Source: Rubellimicrobium sp. CFH 75288 (GTDB taxonomy: Bacteria; Pseudomonadota; Alphaproteobacteria; Rhodobacterales; Rhodobacteraceae). Taken from it: a stretch of DNA of 57,034 bases. The stretch lies in contig NZ_WYDP01000015.1 in the NCBI RefSeq assembly GCF_009904055.1, positions 1 through 57,034 on the forward strand. The letters run 5' to 3'. Position 1 is the first letter of the stretch. Every line of letters starts with the position of its first letter. Under the pieces are notes generated by a model that saw only the letters and a list, made by a program, of their open reading frames with translations, was not told the DNA's origin and made no database searches. This document shows, piece by piece, positions 25,895 through 35,729 of this stretch. The position numbers were made by a program, and so were the translations under genes.

Positions 25895-27172
25895 TCAGCG
25901 CATCAGCCGGGGCAGCTCGCCGGTCAGGCCCGCCGCCTCGCGGATGAAGGCGCGCCGCAGCGGGCCCATCCGTCCCACCGCCGCCATCCCCAGATCGCGC
26001 ACGAGCCGCAGCGGACCCCAGTCGTTCGAGAAGAGCCGGTTGAACCCGTCCGTCGCGACCGCGAGCAGCGCCGAGTCGAACCGCCGCCAGCGCGCATAGC
26101 GCCCGAGCACCGCCTCCGCGCCGATGTCCTCGCCGCGCGCGGCTGCTTCCGTCAGCACCTCCGCCAGGGCCGCCACGTCGCGCAGGCCTGCATTCAGGCC
26201 CTGGCCGGCGACGGGATGGACGGCCCGCGCGGCGTCCCCCGCCAGCGCCACCCGCGGCGCCGTGAAGGCCTCTGCCAGCGACAGGCCCAGCGGAAAGGCG
26301 CTGCGCGGCCCCGCAGGTCCGAGACGTCCCAGGAAGCCGCCCAGCACGGCGCGCAGCGCCTCGAGGAACTCCGCCTCCTCCATCCGCATCAGGGTGGCCG
26401 CGCGGGCGCTGCGCTCGCTCCAGACGAGGGAGGAGCGGTTCCCCGGCAGGGGCAGCACCGCCACCGGCCCCCCCGGCAGGAAGAGCTGGTGCGCCGTCCC
26501 GCCATGGGGCCGCTCGTGCACGAGGCTGGCCGTCACGGCGGTCTGGCCGTAGGGCCGCTCGATCCGCCCGATGCCCGCCTGCCGGGCCGTCGGGCTGCGC
26601 CGCCCGTCCGCGCCGACGAGGACCCGCGCCTCGAGCATCCGCCCGTCCCCGAGCCGTGCGGACAGGCCCGCAGGCCCGGCCCGGTGCGAGACGACCGCGC
26701 CCGCGATCCGCCGGACCTCCGGCAGTCCGGCCAGCGCCGTCTCGACGGCCTCGCGCAGGGGCGCGTCCTCGATCATGTGGCCCATCGGGCCTTCCTCGAT
26801 CTCGCCCGCATCGAAGGCGAGGTGAAGCGGCGAGGGCGCCTCGCCGGGACGGCCATCGGCCACGAGGATGCGCTGGATCGGCTCGGCCTGCGCCGCCGGC
26901 CACGCGCCCAGCGCGCGCAGCATCCGCACGGAGGCGAGCGCCAGCGCATAGGCGCGCCCGTCGTCGCGGCGGCCCGTCCCGGCAGGCTCCACCAGCGCCA
27001 CGCGCAGCCCCCCCCGCCCGAGGGCGAGCGCCAGCGCGGTCCCCGTGAGGCCGCCGCCGGCCACGATCGCATCGAAGACCTCGGGCGTCCGGTCGGGGCC
27101 GGCGGGCGGAGCGGGGCGTGCGGAGATTCGCGCCATGTCCAGCAGATGGGGCGCAAGGGCGGGATTGTCCAT
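25895..27172 (-). CDS. UbiH/UbiF/Coq6-family FAD-dependent monooxygenase
   Basis: This 425-residue flavoprotein hydroxylase has the N-terminal GGGLTG (39-44), the middle VGADGRRSPTRQ-like segment (VLVGADGRRSP) and the family-specific GDAARAVHPVAGQGLNAGLRD. Members hydroxylate the ring of the ubiquinone precursor. The annotated ATG 27172 gives 12 residues before a second possible start (MARISARP, 27136), which is equally plausible. It is divergent from the amidase gene. Confidence 0.92.
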   Translation of the reverse strand: MDNPALAPHLLDMARISARPAPPAGPDRTPEVFDAIVAGGGLTGTALALALGRGGLRVALVEPAGTGRRDDGRAYALALASVRMLRALGAWPAAQAEPIQRILVADGRPGEAPSPLHLAFDAGEIEEGPMGHMIEDAPLREAVETALAGLPEVRRIAGAVVSHRAGPAGLSARLGDGRMLEARVLVGADGRRSPTARQAGIGRIERPYGQTAVTASLVHERPHGGTAHQLFLPGGPVAVLPLPGNRSSLVWSERSARAATLMRMEEAEFLEALRAVLGGFLGRLGPAGPRSAFPLGLSLAEAFTAPRVALAGDAARAVHPVAGQGLNAGLRDVAALAEVLTEAAARGEDIGAEAVLGRYARWRRFDSALLAVATDGFNRLFSNDWGPLRLVRDLGMAAVGRMGPLRRAFIREAAGLTGELPRLMR

Positions 27173-27231
27173 GCGGCCGGCGACGGTCTAGGAGGCGCGG
27201 CGGCGGGAGACGGCACGGAGCGGGCGCGGCG

Positions 27232-28548
27232 ATGGACTGGCAGCGGGCGGGCGCGGCGGAGATCGGCCGCGCGATCGAGGCGGGACGGGCCGATCCCGTA
27301 GACATCGCCGGGCTGTTTCTGGACGCCGCTGCCTGCCACCCCGACGGCGCGCGCATCTATGCCCGCCTGACCCCCGAACGCGCCCGGGCCGAGGCCGAGG
27401 CGGCGCGCATCCGGGCCCGTCTCGGCGCCCGCCGCGGCCCGCTCGACGGCGTTCCGGTCTCCTGGAAGGACCTGTTCGACACGGCAGGCACCGGGACCGA
27501 AGGCGGCACGCCCTACCTGCGCGGCCGCGTGCCGGAGCACGACGCCGAACTCGTCGCGCGCGGCGCCGAGGCCGGTCTGGTCTGCCTCGGCAAGACCCAC
27601 ATGACGGAGATCGCCTTCTCGGGACTGGGGCTCAACCCGGCCACGGCGACCCCGCCCAACATCCACGACCCCGCCTGGCTGCCCGGCGGCTCGTCCTCGG
27701 GCGCCGCGGCCTCCGTGGCCTTCGGCCTCGCCCCCGGCGCGATCGGATCGGACACGGGCGGCTCGGTCCGGCTGCCGGCCGCCTGGAACGGCCTCGTGGG
27801 ATTCAAGCCGCCCTGGGGCGCGCTGCCCCTGCGCGGCGCGCTGCCGCTCTGCCCGGGCTTCGACACCGCCGGGCCGCTCGCCCGCTCCGTGGAGGATGCC
27901 GCGCTGCTCTGGGAGGCGCTGGGGGGCCCCCGCGTGGACCTGCGCGGCGCCTCGGCCGCCGGGCTGCGCCTGGGCGTGCCGCGGCAGGTGGTCTGCGACG
28001 ATCTGGAGGAGGCGCCCGCGCGCGCCTTCGAGGCGGCGCTCGCCCGGCTGGGTGCGGCGGGCGCGCGGATCGCGACGGTCGATCTGCCGGCGCTGCCCGC
28101 CTGCTATCCGGCGGGGGCCATCCTCTACGCCGCCGAGGCCTGGGCGTCCTGGCGGGCGGTCGTGGAACCCGATCCGTCGCGGATGTTCCCCCCGGTGCTC
28201 GAGCGGCTGCTGGCCGGGGCGGACACGGAGGCGGCCGCGTTCCTGGCTGCCCGCGCCGCGCTCGAGGAGGCGCGCCGCGACTCGGTGGAGGTCCTCGCGG
28301 GACTCGACGCGGTCCTCTGCCCCGCCTCTCCCATCCTGCCGCCCGACCGCGAGGCCGTCGCCGCCGATTACGCGCTGTTCCGCACCCGCAACCTCCAGGC
28401 GCTGCGCAACACCCGCATGGCGAACCTGCTCGGCCTTGCCTCCGTGGCGCTGCCGCTGCCCGAGGCGGGATGCGGGCTGCTGCTGTCCGCACCGCGCGCC
28501 GAGGCCCTGCTGCGGACCGCCCGGGCGGCCGAGCGCGTCCTGTCCTGA
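27232..28548 (+). CDS. Amidase signature family hydrolase
   Basis: A 438-residue amidase with the Ser-cisSer-Lys catalytic set: K79 in VSWKDLFD, the GGSSSG loop at 152-157, and the nucleophile S178 in GSDTGGSVRLPAAWNGLVGFK. It lacks GatA partners (no gatB or gatC nearby), so it is more likely a stand-alone amide hydrolase than the tRNA-dependent amidotransferase subunit. Substrate unknown. It precedes the aminotransferase and ftsK genes on the same strand, a common Rhodobacterales gene order. Confidence 0.9.
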   Translation: MDWQRAGAAEIGRAIEAGRADPVDIAGLFLDAAACHPDGARIYARLTPERARAEAEAARIRARLGARRGPLDGVPVSWKDLFDTAGTGTEGGTPYLRGRVPEHDAELVARGAEAGLVCLGKTHMTEIAFSGLGLNPATATPPNIHDPAWLPGGSSSGAAASVAFGLAPGAIGSDTGGSVRLPAAWNGLVGFKPPWGALPLRGALPLCPGFDTAGPLARSVEDAALLWEALGGPRVDLRGASAAGLRLGVPRQVVCDDLEEAPARAFEAALARLGAAGARIATVDLPALPACYPAGAILYAAEAWASWRAVVEPDPSRMFPPVLERLLAGADTEAAAFLAARAALEEARRDSVEVLAGLDAVLCPASPILPPDREAVAADYALFRTRNLQALRNTRMANLLGLASVALPLPEAGCGLLLSAPRAEALLRTARAAERVLS

Positions 28549-28683
28549 CGGCCGCCGGCCGCGCCCCGCATGGCAGCGCGGCCACAAGCCCCTGCCGCTC
28601 CGGGCTCCGTTCTGGACAGGGAGGTGCGGCGGGCGCTAGCCTCCCGGGGCAACGGGGCAGGCGACCCCGGGAATGAGGCAGTG

Positions 28684-29859
28684 ATGGTGGCGGCTCCCGC
28701 GCGGTTCTCGGACCTCCCGGACTATGCGTTTCCGCGCCTGCGGAAGCTGCTCGACGCCCACCCCCCGGGCGGCGATCCCGTCCTCATGGCGATCGGCGAG
28801 CCCACCCATCCCATGCCGCCCTTCGTGGCCGACGTGCTGCGCGAATCGGTGGAGGAGTTCCGACCCTACCCGCCCAACGAGGGCGCGCCCGACCTGCTCG
28901 AGGCGATCGGCGCCTGGCTCGGGCGCCGCTACGGCGTCCGCCTGGGGCCCGAGCGGCTGCTCGTGCTCAACGGCACGCGCGAAGGGCTCTACAACGCCGC
29001 CATGGCGCTCTGCCCGGAAACCAAGGGAGGGCGGCGCCCGGCCGTCCTGATCCCCAACCCCTTCTATCAGGCCTACATGGTCGCGGCCCTGTCGGTCGGG
29101 GCCGAACCCGTCTTCGTGCCCGCCACCGCGGAGACGGGCCACCTGCCCGATTACGGAGCGCTGCCCGCCGATCTGCTGGACCGCGCCGCGCTGGCCTATG
29201 TCTGCTCGCCCGCCAACCCGCAGGGCGCCGTGGCCGACCGCGCCTGGTGGCTCCGCCTTCTCGCGCTCGCCGAGCGGCACGACTTCATCGTGCTGGCCGA
29301 CGAATGCTATGCCGAGATCTGGCGCGACGCGCCGCCCGACGGGGTTCTCGCCGCGGCCGCCGAAGCCGGCGCCGACCCCGAGCGCGTCTTCGCCTTCCAC
29401 TCGCTGTCCAAGCGCTCCAACCTCGCCGGGCTGCGCTCGGGCTTCGTGGCGGGCGGCGAGAAGGGGATCGCGGCCATGCGGCGTCTGCGCGCCTATGCCG
29501 GAGCCCCGCTGCCCCTGCCGCTCCAGCGCGTGGCCGCGCGCGCCTGGGCCGACGAGGACCATGTGGACGCCTCCCGCGCGCTTTACCGGCAGAAATACGC
29601 CATCGCGGACGAGGAGCTGGGCGGCCTGCCCGGCTACGAGCCCCCGGCCGCGGGCTTCTTCCTGTGGCTGCGCACCGGCGACGGCGAGGCGGCGGCGCTG
29701 CGGCTGTGGCGCGAGGCGGGGGTCCGGGTCCTGCCGGGCGCCTATCTGGGCCGCGACGACGGGCGCGGCAATCCGGGGGCCGATCGCGTGCGCGTCGCGC
29801 TGGTCGCCCCCTGCGACGAGGTGCGGCGCGGCCTGCGGCTGATCCGCGAACGGCTGTGA
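28684..29859 (+). CDS. Class I/II PLP-dependent aminotransferase, DapC-like
   Basis: A 391-residue fold-type I aminotransferase. The PLP lysine is K243 in [20 protein letters not shown], with N178 (SPANPQG), D206 and Y209 (LADECYAE) and R251 completing the cofactor site. The [15 protein letters not shown] block is typical of succinyl-diaminopimelate aminotransferase (DapC), so a role in lysine and meso-diaminopimelate synthesis is proposed; a broad aspartate-type aminotransferase is the alternative. ATG 28684 is used (GTG 28681 directly before it is possible). It is followed after 17 bp by ftsK. Confidence 0.87.
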   Translation: MVAAPARFSDLPDYAFPRLRKLLDAHPPGGDPVLMAIGEPTHPMPPFVADVLRESVEEFRPYPPNEGAPDLLEAIGAWLGRRYGVRLGPERLLVLNGTREGLYNAAMALCPETKGGRRPAVLIPNPFYQAYMVAALSVGAEPVFVPATAETGHLPDYGALPADLLDRAALAYVCSPANPQGAVADRAWWLRLLALAERHDFIVLADECYAEIWRDAPPDGVLAAAAEAGADPERVFAFHSLSKRSNLAGLRSGFVAGGEKGIAAMRRLRAYAGAPLPLPLQRVAARAWADEDHVDASRALYRQKYAIADEELGGLPGYEPPAAGFFLWLRTGDGEAAALRLWREAGVRVLPGAYLGRDDGRGNPGADRVRVALVAPCDEVRRGLRLIRERL

Positions 29860-29876
29860 AGAGGAGGACGACGCGC

Positions 29877-32747
29877 ATGGCCTATCCGACCCGGGATCGC
29901 GCCCCCCTCCTCGACGAGGACACCCAGGCCACGATCGAGCGGCGGGGGCGGGAACTTCTGGGCCTGTGCCTGTTCGGAGCCGGACTGGCCGTGGCCATGA
30001 TGCTCTGGAGCCATGCGCCCGACGATCCGTCCTGGCTTCTGGCCTCCGACGCGCCCGTGCAGAACTGGCTGGGCTCGTTCGGAGCCTCGGTCGCCCATCC
30101 GCTGGTGATGGTGCTGGGACGGGCGGCCTGGGGCATCCCGCTCCTGCTCGGGGTGTGGGGCCTGCGGCTGCTCACCCACCGGGCCGACCAGCGCGCGCGT
30201 GCGGTGTTCGCGCCCGTGGCGCTGGCCGCCCTCGCGGTCGCCTGGGCCTCGGCCGAGCCGGGGGCGGGCTGGACGGCCAGCTACGGCATGGGCGGGCTCT
30301 TCGGCGACACCGCGCTGAGCTTCGTGCTCACGCTGCTGCCCTTCGACGGCTGGCTGACCGGGCTCGCGCTGTGGTCCGTGGCGGCGGGCCTCGTGCTGTG
30401 GGTCGCCGGCGTGACGCGGGCCGAATGGGTGGCCGTGCGCCAGCGCGGAACGCTTCTTCTGGTGCTGGGCTATGCGCGGGCCGTCGAGGGCGGGGCGCGC
30501 GGCCTCGAGATCGGCGGCCGTCTGCTGCGCGGTGGCGCGGCGCTTGCGGCCGAGGCGCGCGCCCGCGGCACCGAGGGGATGACGCGCGGGCTGGAGCAGG
30601 GGGCGGCCTGGCTCGCCCGGCGGCGCGAGGAGGCCGCGGCCGCGCGGGAGGCCGCCCGGGCCGCCGCGACCCGCATGCCGGGTACCGCCCTTCCGCCTCC
30701 CCCCGCTCCGTCCGCCTCGCCCCTCGTCCGGCGGGCCCAGGACGGGGCTCGGCGGGCCATGCCCCCGCCCGTCCTGCCGCCGCGCCCGGCCCCGCCGGTT
30801 GCCCCGGAGGAGCGCGAGGACGGCGGCTGGCCCGACGCCCCGGACGAGGTTCCCCTCGCCGTCGTGGATGGGGGGGCCGATGCGCTGCCCCCGCTCGTCG
30901 CGCCGCCGCGCGCGCCCCAGCCGCCCGCAGGGGGTTTCCTGGCCACGCTGCTGCGGCGCGCCCGGGGCGAGGAGACGGCCGGCGATCCGGCCGGTCCGGA
31001 GGAGGACGGGCCGGGCCCGGACCCCGAACGGCTGCGCTCGCGCATCGGCGAGGCGATCCGCGCCCGGAGCCTGCGCCCCCTCCCCGAGGAACCGGAGGCG
31101 GCCCCGGCACCGCTCCCGGCCGGAGGGGCGGCGATCCCGTCCGCCCCGGCCCCGGTCGAGCCCGGCCCGCGCGCGCGCCGGCGGGCCCCGGCCGACGGGG
31201 GGCCGCGCCGCCCCGCCCCCGCCCCGGCGGCCCCGGCCGCACCGGCCTATGTGCCGCCGCCGCTCGACCTGCTGGCCGATCCGGCCTCGGTCCAGCGCCA
31301 CCACCTGTCGGACGCCGCGCTCGAGGAGAATGCCCGCGCGCTCGAACAGGTGCTCGACGATTTCGGGGTCAAGGGCGAGATCGTCTCCGTCCGGCCCGGC
31401 CCCGTGGTCACCATGTACGAACTCGAACCCGCCCCCGGCCTCAAGGCCTCGCGCGTGATCGGGCTGGCCGACGACATCGCGCGCAACATGTCGGCGCTCT
31501 CGGCGCGCGTTTCCACCGTGCCGGGGCGCAACGTCATCGGGATCGAACTGCCCAACGAGCGGCGCGAGAAGGTCGTCCTGCGCGAGATCCTGTCCGCCCC
31601 GGCCTTCGGCGATGCCCAGACTCGCCTGCCGCTCGCGCTCGGCAAGGATATCGGCGGCGCGCCGGTCGTGGCCAACCTCGCCAAGATGCCCCACCTGCTG
31701 ATCGCGGGGACGACCGGCTCGGGCAAGTCGGTGGCGATCAACACGATGATCCTGTCGCTGCTCTACCGGCTGGGCCCCGAGGAATGCCGCCTCATCATGA
31801 TCGACCCCAAGATGCTGGAACTGTCGGTCTATGACGGCATCCCGCACCTCCTCTCGCCGGTCGTGACCGACCCGCGCAAGGCCGTCGTCGCCCTCAAATG
31901 GGTCGTGGGCGAGATGGAGGAGCGCTATCGCAAGATGTCCAAGATGGGCGTGCGCAACATCGAGGGCTACAACGGCCGCGTCCGCGAGGCCCTCGAGAAG
32001 GGCGAGACCTTCTCGCGCACCGTCCAGACGGGATTCGACGAGGAGACGGGCGATCCGGTCTTCGAGACGGAGGAGATCCAGCCCGAACTGCTGCCCTTCA
32101 TCGTCGTCGTGGTGGACGAGATGGCCGACCTGATGATGGTCGCGGGCAAGGAGATCGAGGCCTGCATCCAGCGGCTGGCGCAGATGGCGCGGGCATCCGG
32201 CATCCACCTCATCATGGCGACGCAGCGCCCCTCGGTCGATGTCATCACCGGCACGATCAAGGCGAACTTCCCCACCCGGATCAGCTTCCAGGTCACGAGC
32301 AAGATCGACAGCCGCACCATCCTGGGCGAACAGGGGGCCGAGCAGCTCCTGGGGCAGGGCGACATGCTCTACATGGCGGGCGGCGGGCGGATCGCGCGCG
32401 TCCACGGCCCCTTCGTCTCGGACGAGGAGGTGGAGGAGATCGTCACCCATCTCAAGGCGCTGGGCCCGCCCGCCTATGTGGGCGCGGTGCTGGAGGAGCC
32501 GGCCGAGGGCGGAACGCTCTCGGAGGCCGCGCCCAATGGCGGCGCCGAGGGCGACGACGCGCTCTACGACATGGCCGTGCAGATCGTCGCGCGCGACCGC
32601 AAGTGCTCGACGAGCTACATCCAGCGCAAGCTCGCCATCGGCTACAACAAGGCCGCGCGCCTCGTGGAACTGATGGAGGAACAGGGCGTGGTCTCGCCCG
32701 CCAACCACGTGGGCAAGCGCGAGATCCTGGTCCCCGAGCCGCATTGA
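29877..32747 (+). CDS. ftsK: DNA translocase FtsK
   Basis: FtsK couples chromosome segregation to cell division. The 956-residue protein has four N-terminal membrane helices (about residues 25-185), a long Pro/Ala/Arg-rich linker (about 190-460), the alpha-beta motor with Walker A GTTGSGKS (611-618) and Walker [11 protein letters not shown], and a C-terminal gamma winged helix (about 890-950, [21 protein letters not shown]) that reads KOPS sequences. ATG 29877 follows GAGGAGG. It is a full-length version with a moderately long linker. Confidence 0.96.
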   Translation: MAYPTRDRAPLLDEDTQATIERRGRELLGLCLFGAGLAVAMMLWSHAPDDPSWLLASDAPVQNWLGSFGASVAHPLVMVLGRAAWGIPLLLGVWGLRLLTHRADQRARAVFAPVALAALAVAWASAEPGAGWTASYGMGGLFGDTALSFVLTLLPFDGWLTGLALWSVAAGLVLWVAGVTRAEWVAVRQRGTLLLVLGYARAVEGGARGLEIGGRLLRGGAALAAEARARGTEGMTRGLEQGAAWLARRREEAAAAREAARAAATRMPGTALPPPPAPSASPLVRRAQDGARRAMPPPVLPPRPAPPVAPEEREDGGWPDAPDEVPLAVVDGGADALPPLVAPPRAPQPPAGGFLATLLRRARGEETAGDPAGPEEDGPGPDPERLRSRIGEAIRARSLRPLPEEPEAAPAPLPAGGAAIPSAPAPVEPGPRARRRAPADGGPRRPAPAPAAPAAPAYVPPPLDLLADPASVQRHHLSDAALEENARALEQVLDDFGVKGEIVSVRPGPVVTMYELEPAPGLKASRVIGLADDIARNMSALSARVSTVPGRNVIGIELPNERREKVVLREILSAPAFGDAQTRLPLALGKDIGGAPVVANLAKMPHLLIAGTTGSGKSVAINTMILSLLYRLGPEECRLIMIDPKMLELSVYDGIPHLLSPVVTDPRKAVVALKWVVGEMEERYRKMSKMGVRNIEGYNGRVREALEKGETFSRTVQTGFDEETGDPVFETEEIQPELLPFIVVVVDEMADLMMVAGKEIEACIQRLAQMARASGIHLIMATQRPSVDVITGTIKANFPTRISFQVTSKIDSRTILGEQGAEQLLGQGDMLYMAGGGRIARVHGPFVSDEEVEEIVTHLKALGPPAYVGAVLEEPAEGGTLSEAAPNGGAEGDDALYDMAVQIVARDRKCSTSYIQRKLAIGYNKAARLVELMEEQGVVSPANHVGKREILVPEPH

Positions 32748-32760
32748 GGCCCGAAGGTGC

Positions 32761-32785
32761 CGCCCGCAGGCATGCGGGGCGGGCG
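32761..32785 (+). terminator. Weak hairpin after ftsK
   Basis: CGCCCGC (32761-32767) pairs with GCGGGCG (32779-32785) across an 11-base loop, 14 bp past the ftsK stop. There is no T-tract after it, so it may stabilise the mRNA end or assist Rho-dependent termination more than act as an intrinsic terminator. Confidence 0.3.
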
Positions 32786-33023
32786 CGTTGCGACGCGCGG
32801 CGGCCGGGGAGCTCCGCCTACGGGCCGTGGACGAGCACCTGCGCAGCCGAGCGGCCCGGTGGGATGCGGCGGAACCTCGGGCGCGTCCGAGGCGCCCCAC
32901 CCCTGCAAAGAGCACGGGCGGCCGCCTGATCGTTGCAGGTCCCGCCCCGGTTAGTCCGCGCCGCCCCTCCGGTCCGCCGGGACGGAAGGATCGGGCGCGT
33001 GGGCGCACCCTGCCACGGAGAGG

Positions 33024-33038
33024 TTAACGAAGCGTTAC
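33024..33038. promoter_or_regulatory. CtrA-like box
   Basis: TTAA-N7-TTAC matches the alphaproteobacterial CtrA consensus TTAA-N7-TTAA in 7 of 8 fixed bases, in a region of very low AT content. It lies 200 bp before lolA in the spacer after ftsK. A single near match is weak evidence. Confidence 0.25.
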
Positions 33039-33237
33039 ACCACCGCGCGGGGGTGTTGCGCCGCGCTGCGGCGGGGGGAAAGGCGGCCCCGAGGGTCCGG
33101 GCCATCCGTGCAGCCGGCGGGTGTCAGCGGGGAACAGGAGCGCGGTCACCGGGTTTCGACCAGTCGTTATCGCCTGTCGGCTCGGGTCCGGCGCAGAAGC
33201 GCGCTATAGGCATCCGACCCAAACGAAAGGACCTGCC

Positions 33238-33846
33238 ATGCAGCGACGCCGTTTCCTCGGCCTCGGTCTCGCCCTCGGGGCGGCGCTGGCTTCGGGGCCC
33301 GCCCTGGCCCAGCAGCTCTCGCTCGGCGAGATCAGCGCCTATCTCAACAGCCTGCGCTCGGCGCAGGCGGGCTTCACGCAGGTGAACGCCGACGGCTCCA
33401 TCTCGACCGGGACCCTGTTCCTCAGCCGGCCGGGGCGCATCCGCTTCGAATATGCCCCCCCCGACCGGTCGCTCTTTCTCGCCTCGGGCGGGCAGGTCGC
33501 GGTGTTCGACGGGCGCTCCAACCAGCCGCCCGAGCGCTTTCCGCTGAGCGAGACGCCGCTCTCGATCATCCTGGCCGAGAATGTGGACCTGTCGCGGGCC
33601 GGCATGGTGACGGGCCACACGTCCGACGGGACCACGACCACCGTGACCGCGCAGGACCCGCGGCATCCCGAATACGGCTCGATCCAGCTCGTCTTTACCG
33701 CCAATCCGGTGGAGCTGCGCCAGTGGATCGTCACCGACCGTTCGGGCCAGCAGACGACCGTGATCCTCAACGACCTGCGGCCGGGCGTGCAGGTGGCCGA
33801 CCGGCAGTTCAACATGCAGGCCGAGCTGCGCGCGCGGGGGTTCTGA
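33238..33846 (+). CDS. lolA: Outer-membrane lipoprotein carrier protein LolA
   Basis: LolA is the periplasmic chaperone that carries lipoproteins from the LolCDE exporter to the outer membrane. The 202-residue protein has a signal peptide with RRRFLGLGLALG, which resembles a twin-arginine motif (RRxFL), cut near ALAQQ. The body has QAGFTQVNADGSISTGTLFLSRPGRIRFEY, the conserved LolA core. ATG 33238 follows AAAGGA. It ends 9 bp from the convergent SLT lipoprotein gene. Downstream of ftsK is its usual position in this group. Confidence 0.93.
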   Translation: MQRRRFLGLGLALGAALASGPALAQQLSLGEISAYLNSLRSAQAGFTQVNADGSISTGTLFLSRPGRIRFEYAPPDRSLFLASGGQVAVFDGRSNQPPERFPLSETPLSIILAENVDLSRAGMVTGHTSDGTTTTVTAQDPRHPEYGSIQLVFTANPVELRQWIVTDRSGQQTTVILNDLRPGVQVADRQFNMQAELRARGF

Positions 33847-33855
33847 GACGGGCCG

Positions 33856-34452
33856 TCAGCGGCGGCAGGTGCGGAGCTGGGCGTCGTACATCCGCGCCCG
33901 CTCCGCCAGGCCGGCCGCGACGCGCATGAGCCAGGCCTTCTCCTGGTAGCTGCCCCGGCGATAGCCGCCGCGCCCCTCGTGATAGGCGAGATACTGGTTC
34001 TCGGTGTCGTGGAGCGGAATGCCCAGCTCCTGCTGGGTGAGCGTCATGTACCAGCCCATGAAGTCGGTCGCGTCGTGGATGTCGTCGCGCCGCGCCCCGC
34101 GCCCCCCCCGCTGGGCGAGATACTCGGCCCAGGTGCCGTCGAGCGCCTGGCTGTAGCCCAGGGCCGAACTCTGCCGGCCCACGGGGATCACGCCCAGCGC
34201 GTATTGATGGGGCGGCCGCGCATTGGGGATGAACTTCGATTCCTGATAGATGATCGCCATCTGGACGGCCACGGGCACGCCCCAGCGCCGTTCGGCGGCC
34301 TGGAAGGCGCGCAGGTAGCCCGGCCGCTGCTCGAGGATGCGGCACGCATTGTCGAGATCGCGCGGGGCCTCGCCCGTGCGCTCGGTCGCCACGCGGCCGC
34401 CGCAGGCGGCCACAAGGAGCACCAGCGCCAGCGTGCGCAGTTTGCGGCTCAT
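33856..34452 (-). CDS. Lysozyme-like transglycosylase SLT domain lipoprotein
   Basis: A 198-residue lipoprotein: signal peptide with lipobox LVAAC (Cys17), then a lysozyme-like domain with the likely catalytic glutamate E71 in IIYQESKF, followed by ALGYSQALDGTWAEY and DFMGWYMTLTQQELGI. It would cleave peptidoglycan glycan strands from the inner face of the outer membrane. It is short for a lytic transglycosylase and lacks binding domains. ATG 34452 places the lipobox correctly. Confidence 0.85.
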   Translation of the reverse strand: MSRKLRTLALVLLVAACGGRVATERTGEAPRDLDNACRILEQRPGYLRAFQAAERRWGVPVAVQMAIIYQESKFIPNARPPHQYALGVIPVGRQSSALGYSQALDGTWAEYLAQRGGRGARRDDIHDATDFMGWYMTLTQQELGIPLHDTENQYLAYHEGRGGYRRGSYQEKAWLMRVAAGLAERARMYDAQLRTCRR

Positions 34453-34559
34453 CGGCTGTCCTGTCTGTCCCCCGGCGGGTTTGCCCCGCCGCTGCTCGGC
34501 TGTTCTTGACCCCCACTCTAGCGCGGCGCGGCCGATCGGGAAACGGGGTCGCTGCGCCG

Positions 34560-34581
34560 GAGGCCCCGCCGGCGGGGCCTC
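34560..34581. repeat. Perfect 22-bp palindrome upstream of hspQ
   Basis: GAGGCCCCGCC is followed directly by its reverse complement GGCGGGGCCTC, 11-bp arms with no spacer, in the 257-bp gap between the divergent SLT lipoprotein and hspQ genes. In RNA it could fold only with a few bases opened as a loop. It could be a protein-binding site or a by-product of high GC. Confidence 0.5.
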
Positions 34582-34657
34582 GCCGCCCCGGTGCGGCGGA
34601 CGCGCCACTGTGGGAGGGAGCGGGACGGACTGTTTCGCGGCCGTTCCATGGCGGAAT

Positions 34658-34687
34658 CTGGACATCTGCGCGCGTTGCGCGCCATAT
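34658..34687 (+). promoter_or_regulatory. Candidate heat-shock (RpoH) promoter of hspQ
   Basis: CTGGACA (34658-34664; 5 of 7 to CTTGAAA) and CGCCATAT (34680-34687; 7 of 8 to CCCCATnT) are spaced by 15 bases, within the RpoH range. The expected start of transcription is about 16 bases before the hspQ ATG, leaving room for the GGAGGAAG ribosome binding site. The -35 is imperfect. Confidence 0.35.
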
Positions 34688-34709
34688 GGAGGAGCCTGGA
34701 GGAAGCGGG

Positions 34710-35036
34710 ATGTTCACTGCGCGCGCCAAATATGCCCTGGGCCAGGTGGTGCGCCACCGGACCCACCGCTTCCGCGGCGTCGTCTTCGACGTGGACGCGA
34801 CCTTTGCGCGCACCGAGGCCTTCTGGCTGGCGATCCCGGAGGACAGCCGCCCCCGCCGCGACCAGCCCTTCTACCACCTCCTGGCCGAGAATGCGCAGGG
34901 GCCGTCGCTGGCCTATGTGTCCGAGCAGAACCTGGTGGCCGACTATTCCGGCGAACCGGTGGACCATCCCGACATCCCCGACCTGTTCGGCCCGTTCGAG
35001 GACGGGCATTATCCGCTCTGCCTCCAGATGAACTGA
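34710..35036 (+). CDS. hspQ: Heat-shock protein HspQ
   Basis: The 108-residue protein matches HspQ/YccV: AKYALGQVVRHRTHRFRGVVFDVDATF, then QPFYHLLAENAQGP and YVSEQNLVADYSGEPVDHPDI. In enterobacteria HspQ binds hemimethylated DNA and acts as a Lon substrate and specificity enhancer; the role here is assumed similar. ATG 34710 follows GGAGGAAG. It is flanked by a divergent SLT lipoprotein gene and a 205-bp gap before msrC in which I see no feature. Confidence 0.94.
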   Translation: MFTARAKYALGQVVRHRTHRFRGVVFDVDATFARTEAFWLAIPEDSRPRRDQPFYHLLAENAQGPSLAYVSEQNLVADYSGEPVDHPDIPDLFGPFEDGHYPLCLQMN

Positions 35037-35241
35037 ACCCCGGCGGTTCCGGCGCCGCGCGTCTGGGTGGGGGCTGACGTCGCGCGGCGCCGGGGCAGCC
35101 ATGCAGCTACACGCCCCCTTGTCCGCGCCCGCCGGGGCGGCGAGAGGGGCAGAACGGGGCGGGATCGCGGCACCGTGCGAACGCTGCGTTGCCCGCCCGG
35201 AAACGCCGCCCCGCGCGGCCGGAGGAGGACCCGAGAACCCC

Positions 35242-35715
35242 ATGCGCGCCGACTATCCCGCCCTGCGCCGGCAGATCGCGGCCCTGACCGAGGGCGAGGA
35301 GGATGCGATCGCCCTGATGGCCACGCTGGCCTGCGAGATCCACCGGTCCGACGACCGCTTCGACTGGACGGGCTTCTACCGGGTGGTCGCGCCGGAGCTG
35401 CTGAAGATCGGCCCCTATCAGGGGGGTCACGGCTGCCTCTCGATCCCCTTCGGGCGCGGGGTCTGCGGGGCGGCGGCGCGCACGGGCGAGGTGCAGATCG
35501 TGCCCGACGTGGACGCCTTCCCCGGCCACATCGCCTGCTCGGCCTCCACCCGCAGCGAGATCGTGCTGCCCGTGCGCGACGGGGCGGGGCGGCTCCTCGG
35601 CGTGCTCGACATCGACAGCGACCGGCCGGCCGCCTTCGACGAGGCGGATGCCGCAGGGCTGGCCGCGATCCTCGCCGACACGTTCGGTCGCCTGGGCCGG
35701 AGCGGAGGGGCTTGA
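35242..35715 (+). CDS. msrC: Free methionine-(R)-sulfoxide reductase (GAF domain)
   Basis: This 157-residue single GAF-domain enzyme reduces free methionine-R-sulfoxide. The three catalytic cysteines C65 (GGHGCLSIPF), C75 (GRGVCGAAAR) and C99 (GHIACSASTRSEIV) keep the spacing of the E. coli enzyme (10 and 24 residues). ATG 35242 is preceded by GGAGGAGG at some distance. The gene lies 53 bp upstream of the XRE-cupin regulator on the same strand, separated from it by the palindrome at 35730-35760. Confidence 0.93.
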   Translation: MRADYPALRRQIAALTEGEEDAIALMATLACEIHRSDDRFDWTGFYRVVAPELLKIGPYQGGHGCLSIPFGRGVCGAAARTGEVQIVPDVDAFPGHIACSASTRSEIVLPVRDGAGRLLGVLDIDSDRPAAFDEADAAGLAAILADTFGRLGRSGGA

Positions 35716-35729
35716 CGGCGCAGCGGCCG

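Larger units (their letters stand above)
32748..33237. other. 490-bp non-coding stretch between ftsK and lolA
   Basis: The only gap above 300 bp. No frame in it looks protein-like on either strand; the 95-codon minus-strand frame at 32818-33105 has no family resemblance. It holds a hairpin just after ftsK, a 7-bp inverted repeat CCTGCAA/TTGCAGG (32902-32908 and 32933-32939, loop 24) and a CtrA-like site. The bases just before lolA (CTATAGG near 33205) could serve as a -10. A small RNA is possible but not supported by anything specific. Confidence 0.5.

Noticed and set aside
20959-25947. A 1662-codon open frame on the plus strand
   Set aside because: It lies opposite ispE, the TPR gene and ETF-QO, which have clear family motifs; low-complexity Arg/Gly/Ala composition shows it is a shadow of high-GC coding DNA.
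29742-33008. A 1088-codon minus-strand frame
   Set aside because: It is antisense to ftsK and to the end of the aminotransferase gene and has no recognisable domain.
32818-33105. 95-codon minus-strand frame in the ftsK-lolA gap
   Set aside because: No ribosome binding site, no family resemblance and Arg/Ala-rich random composition.
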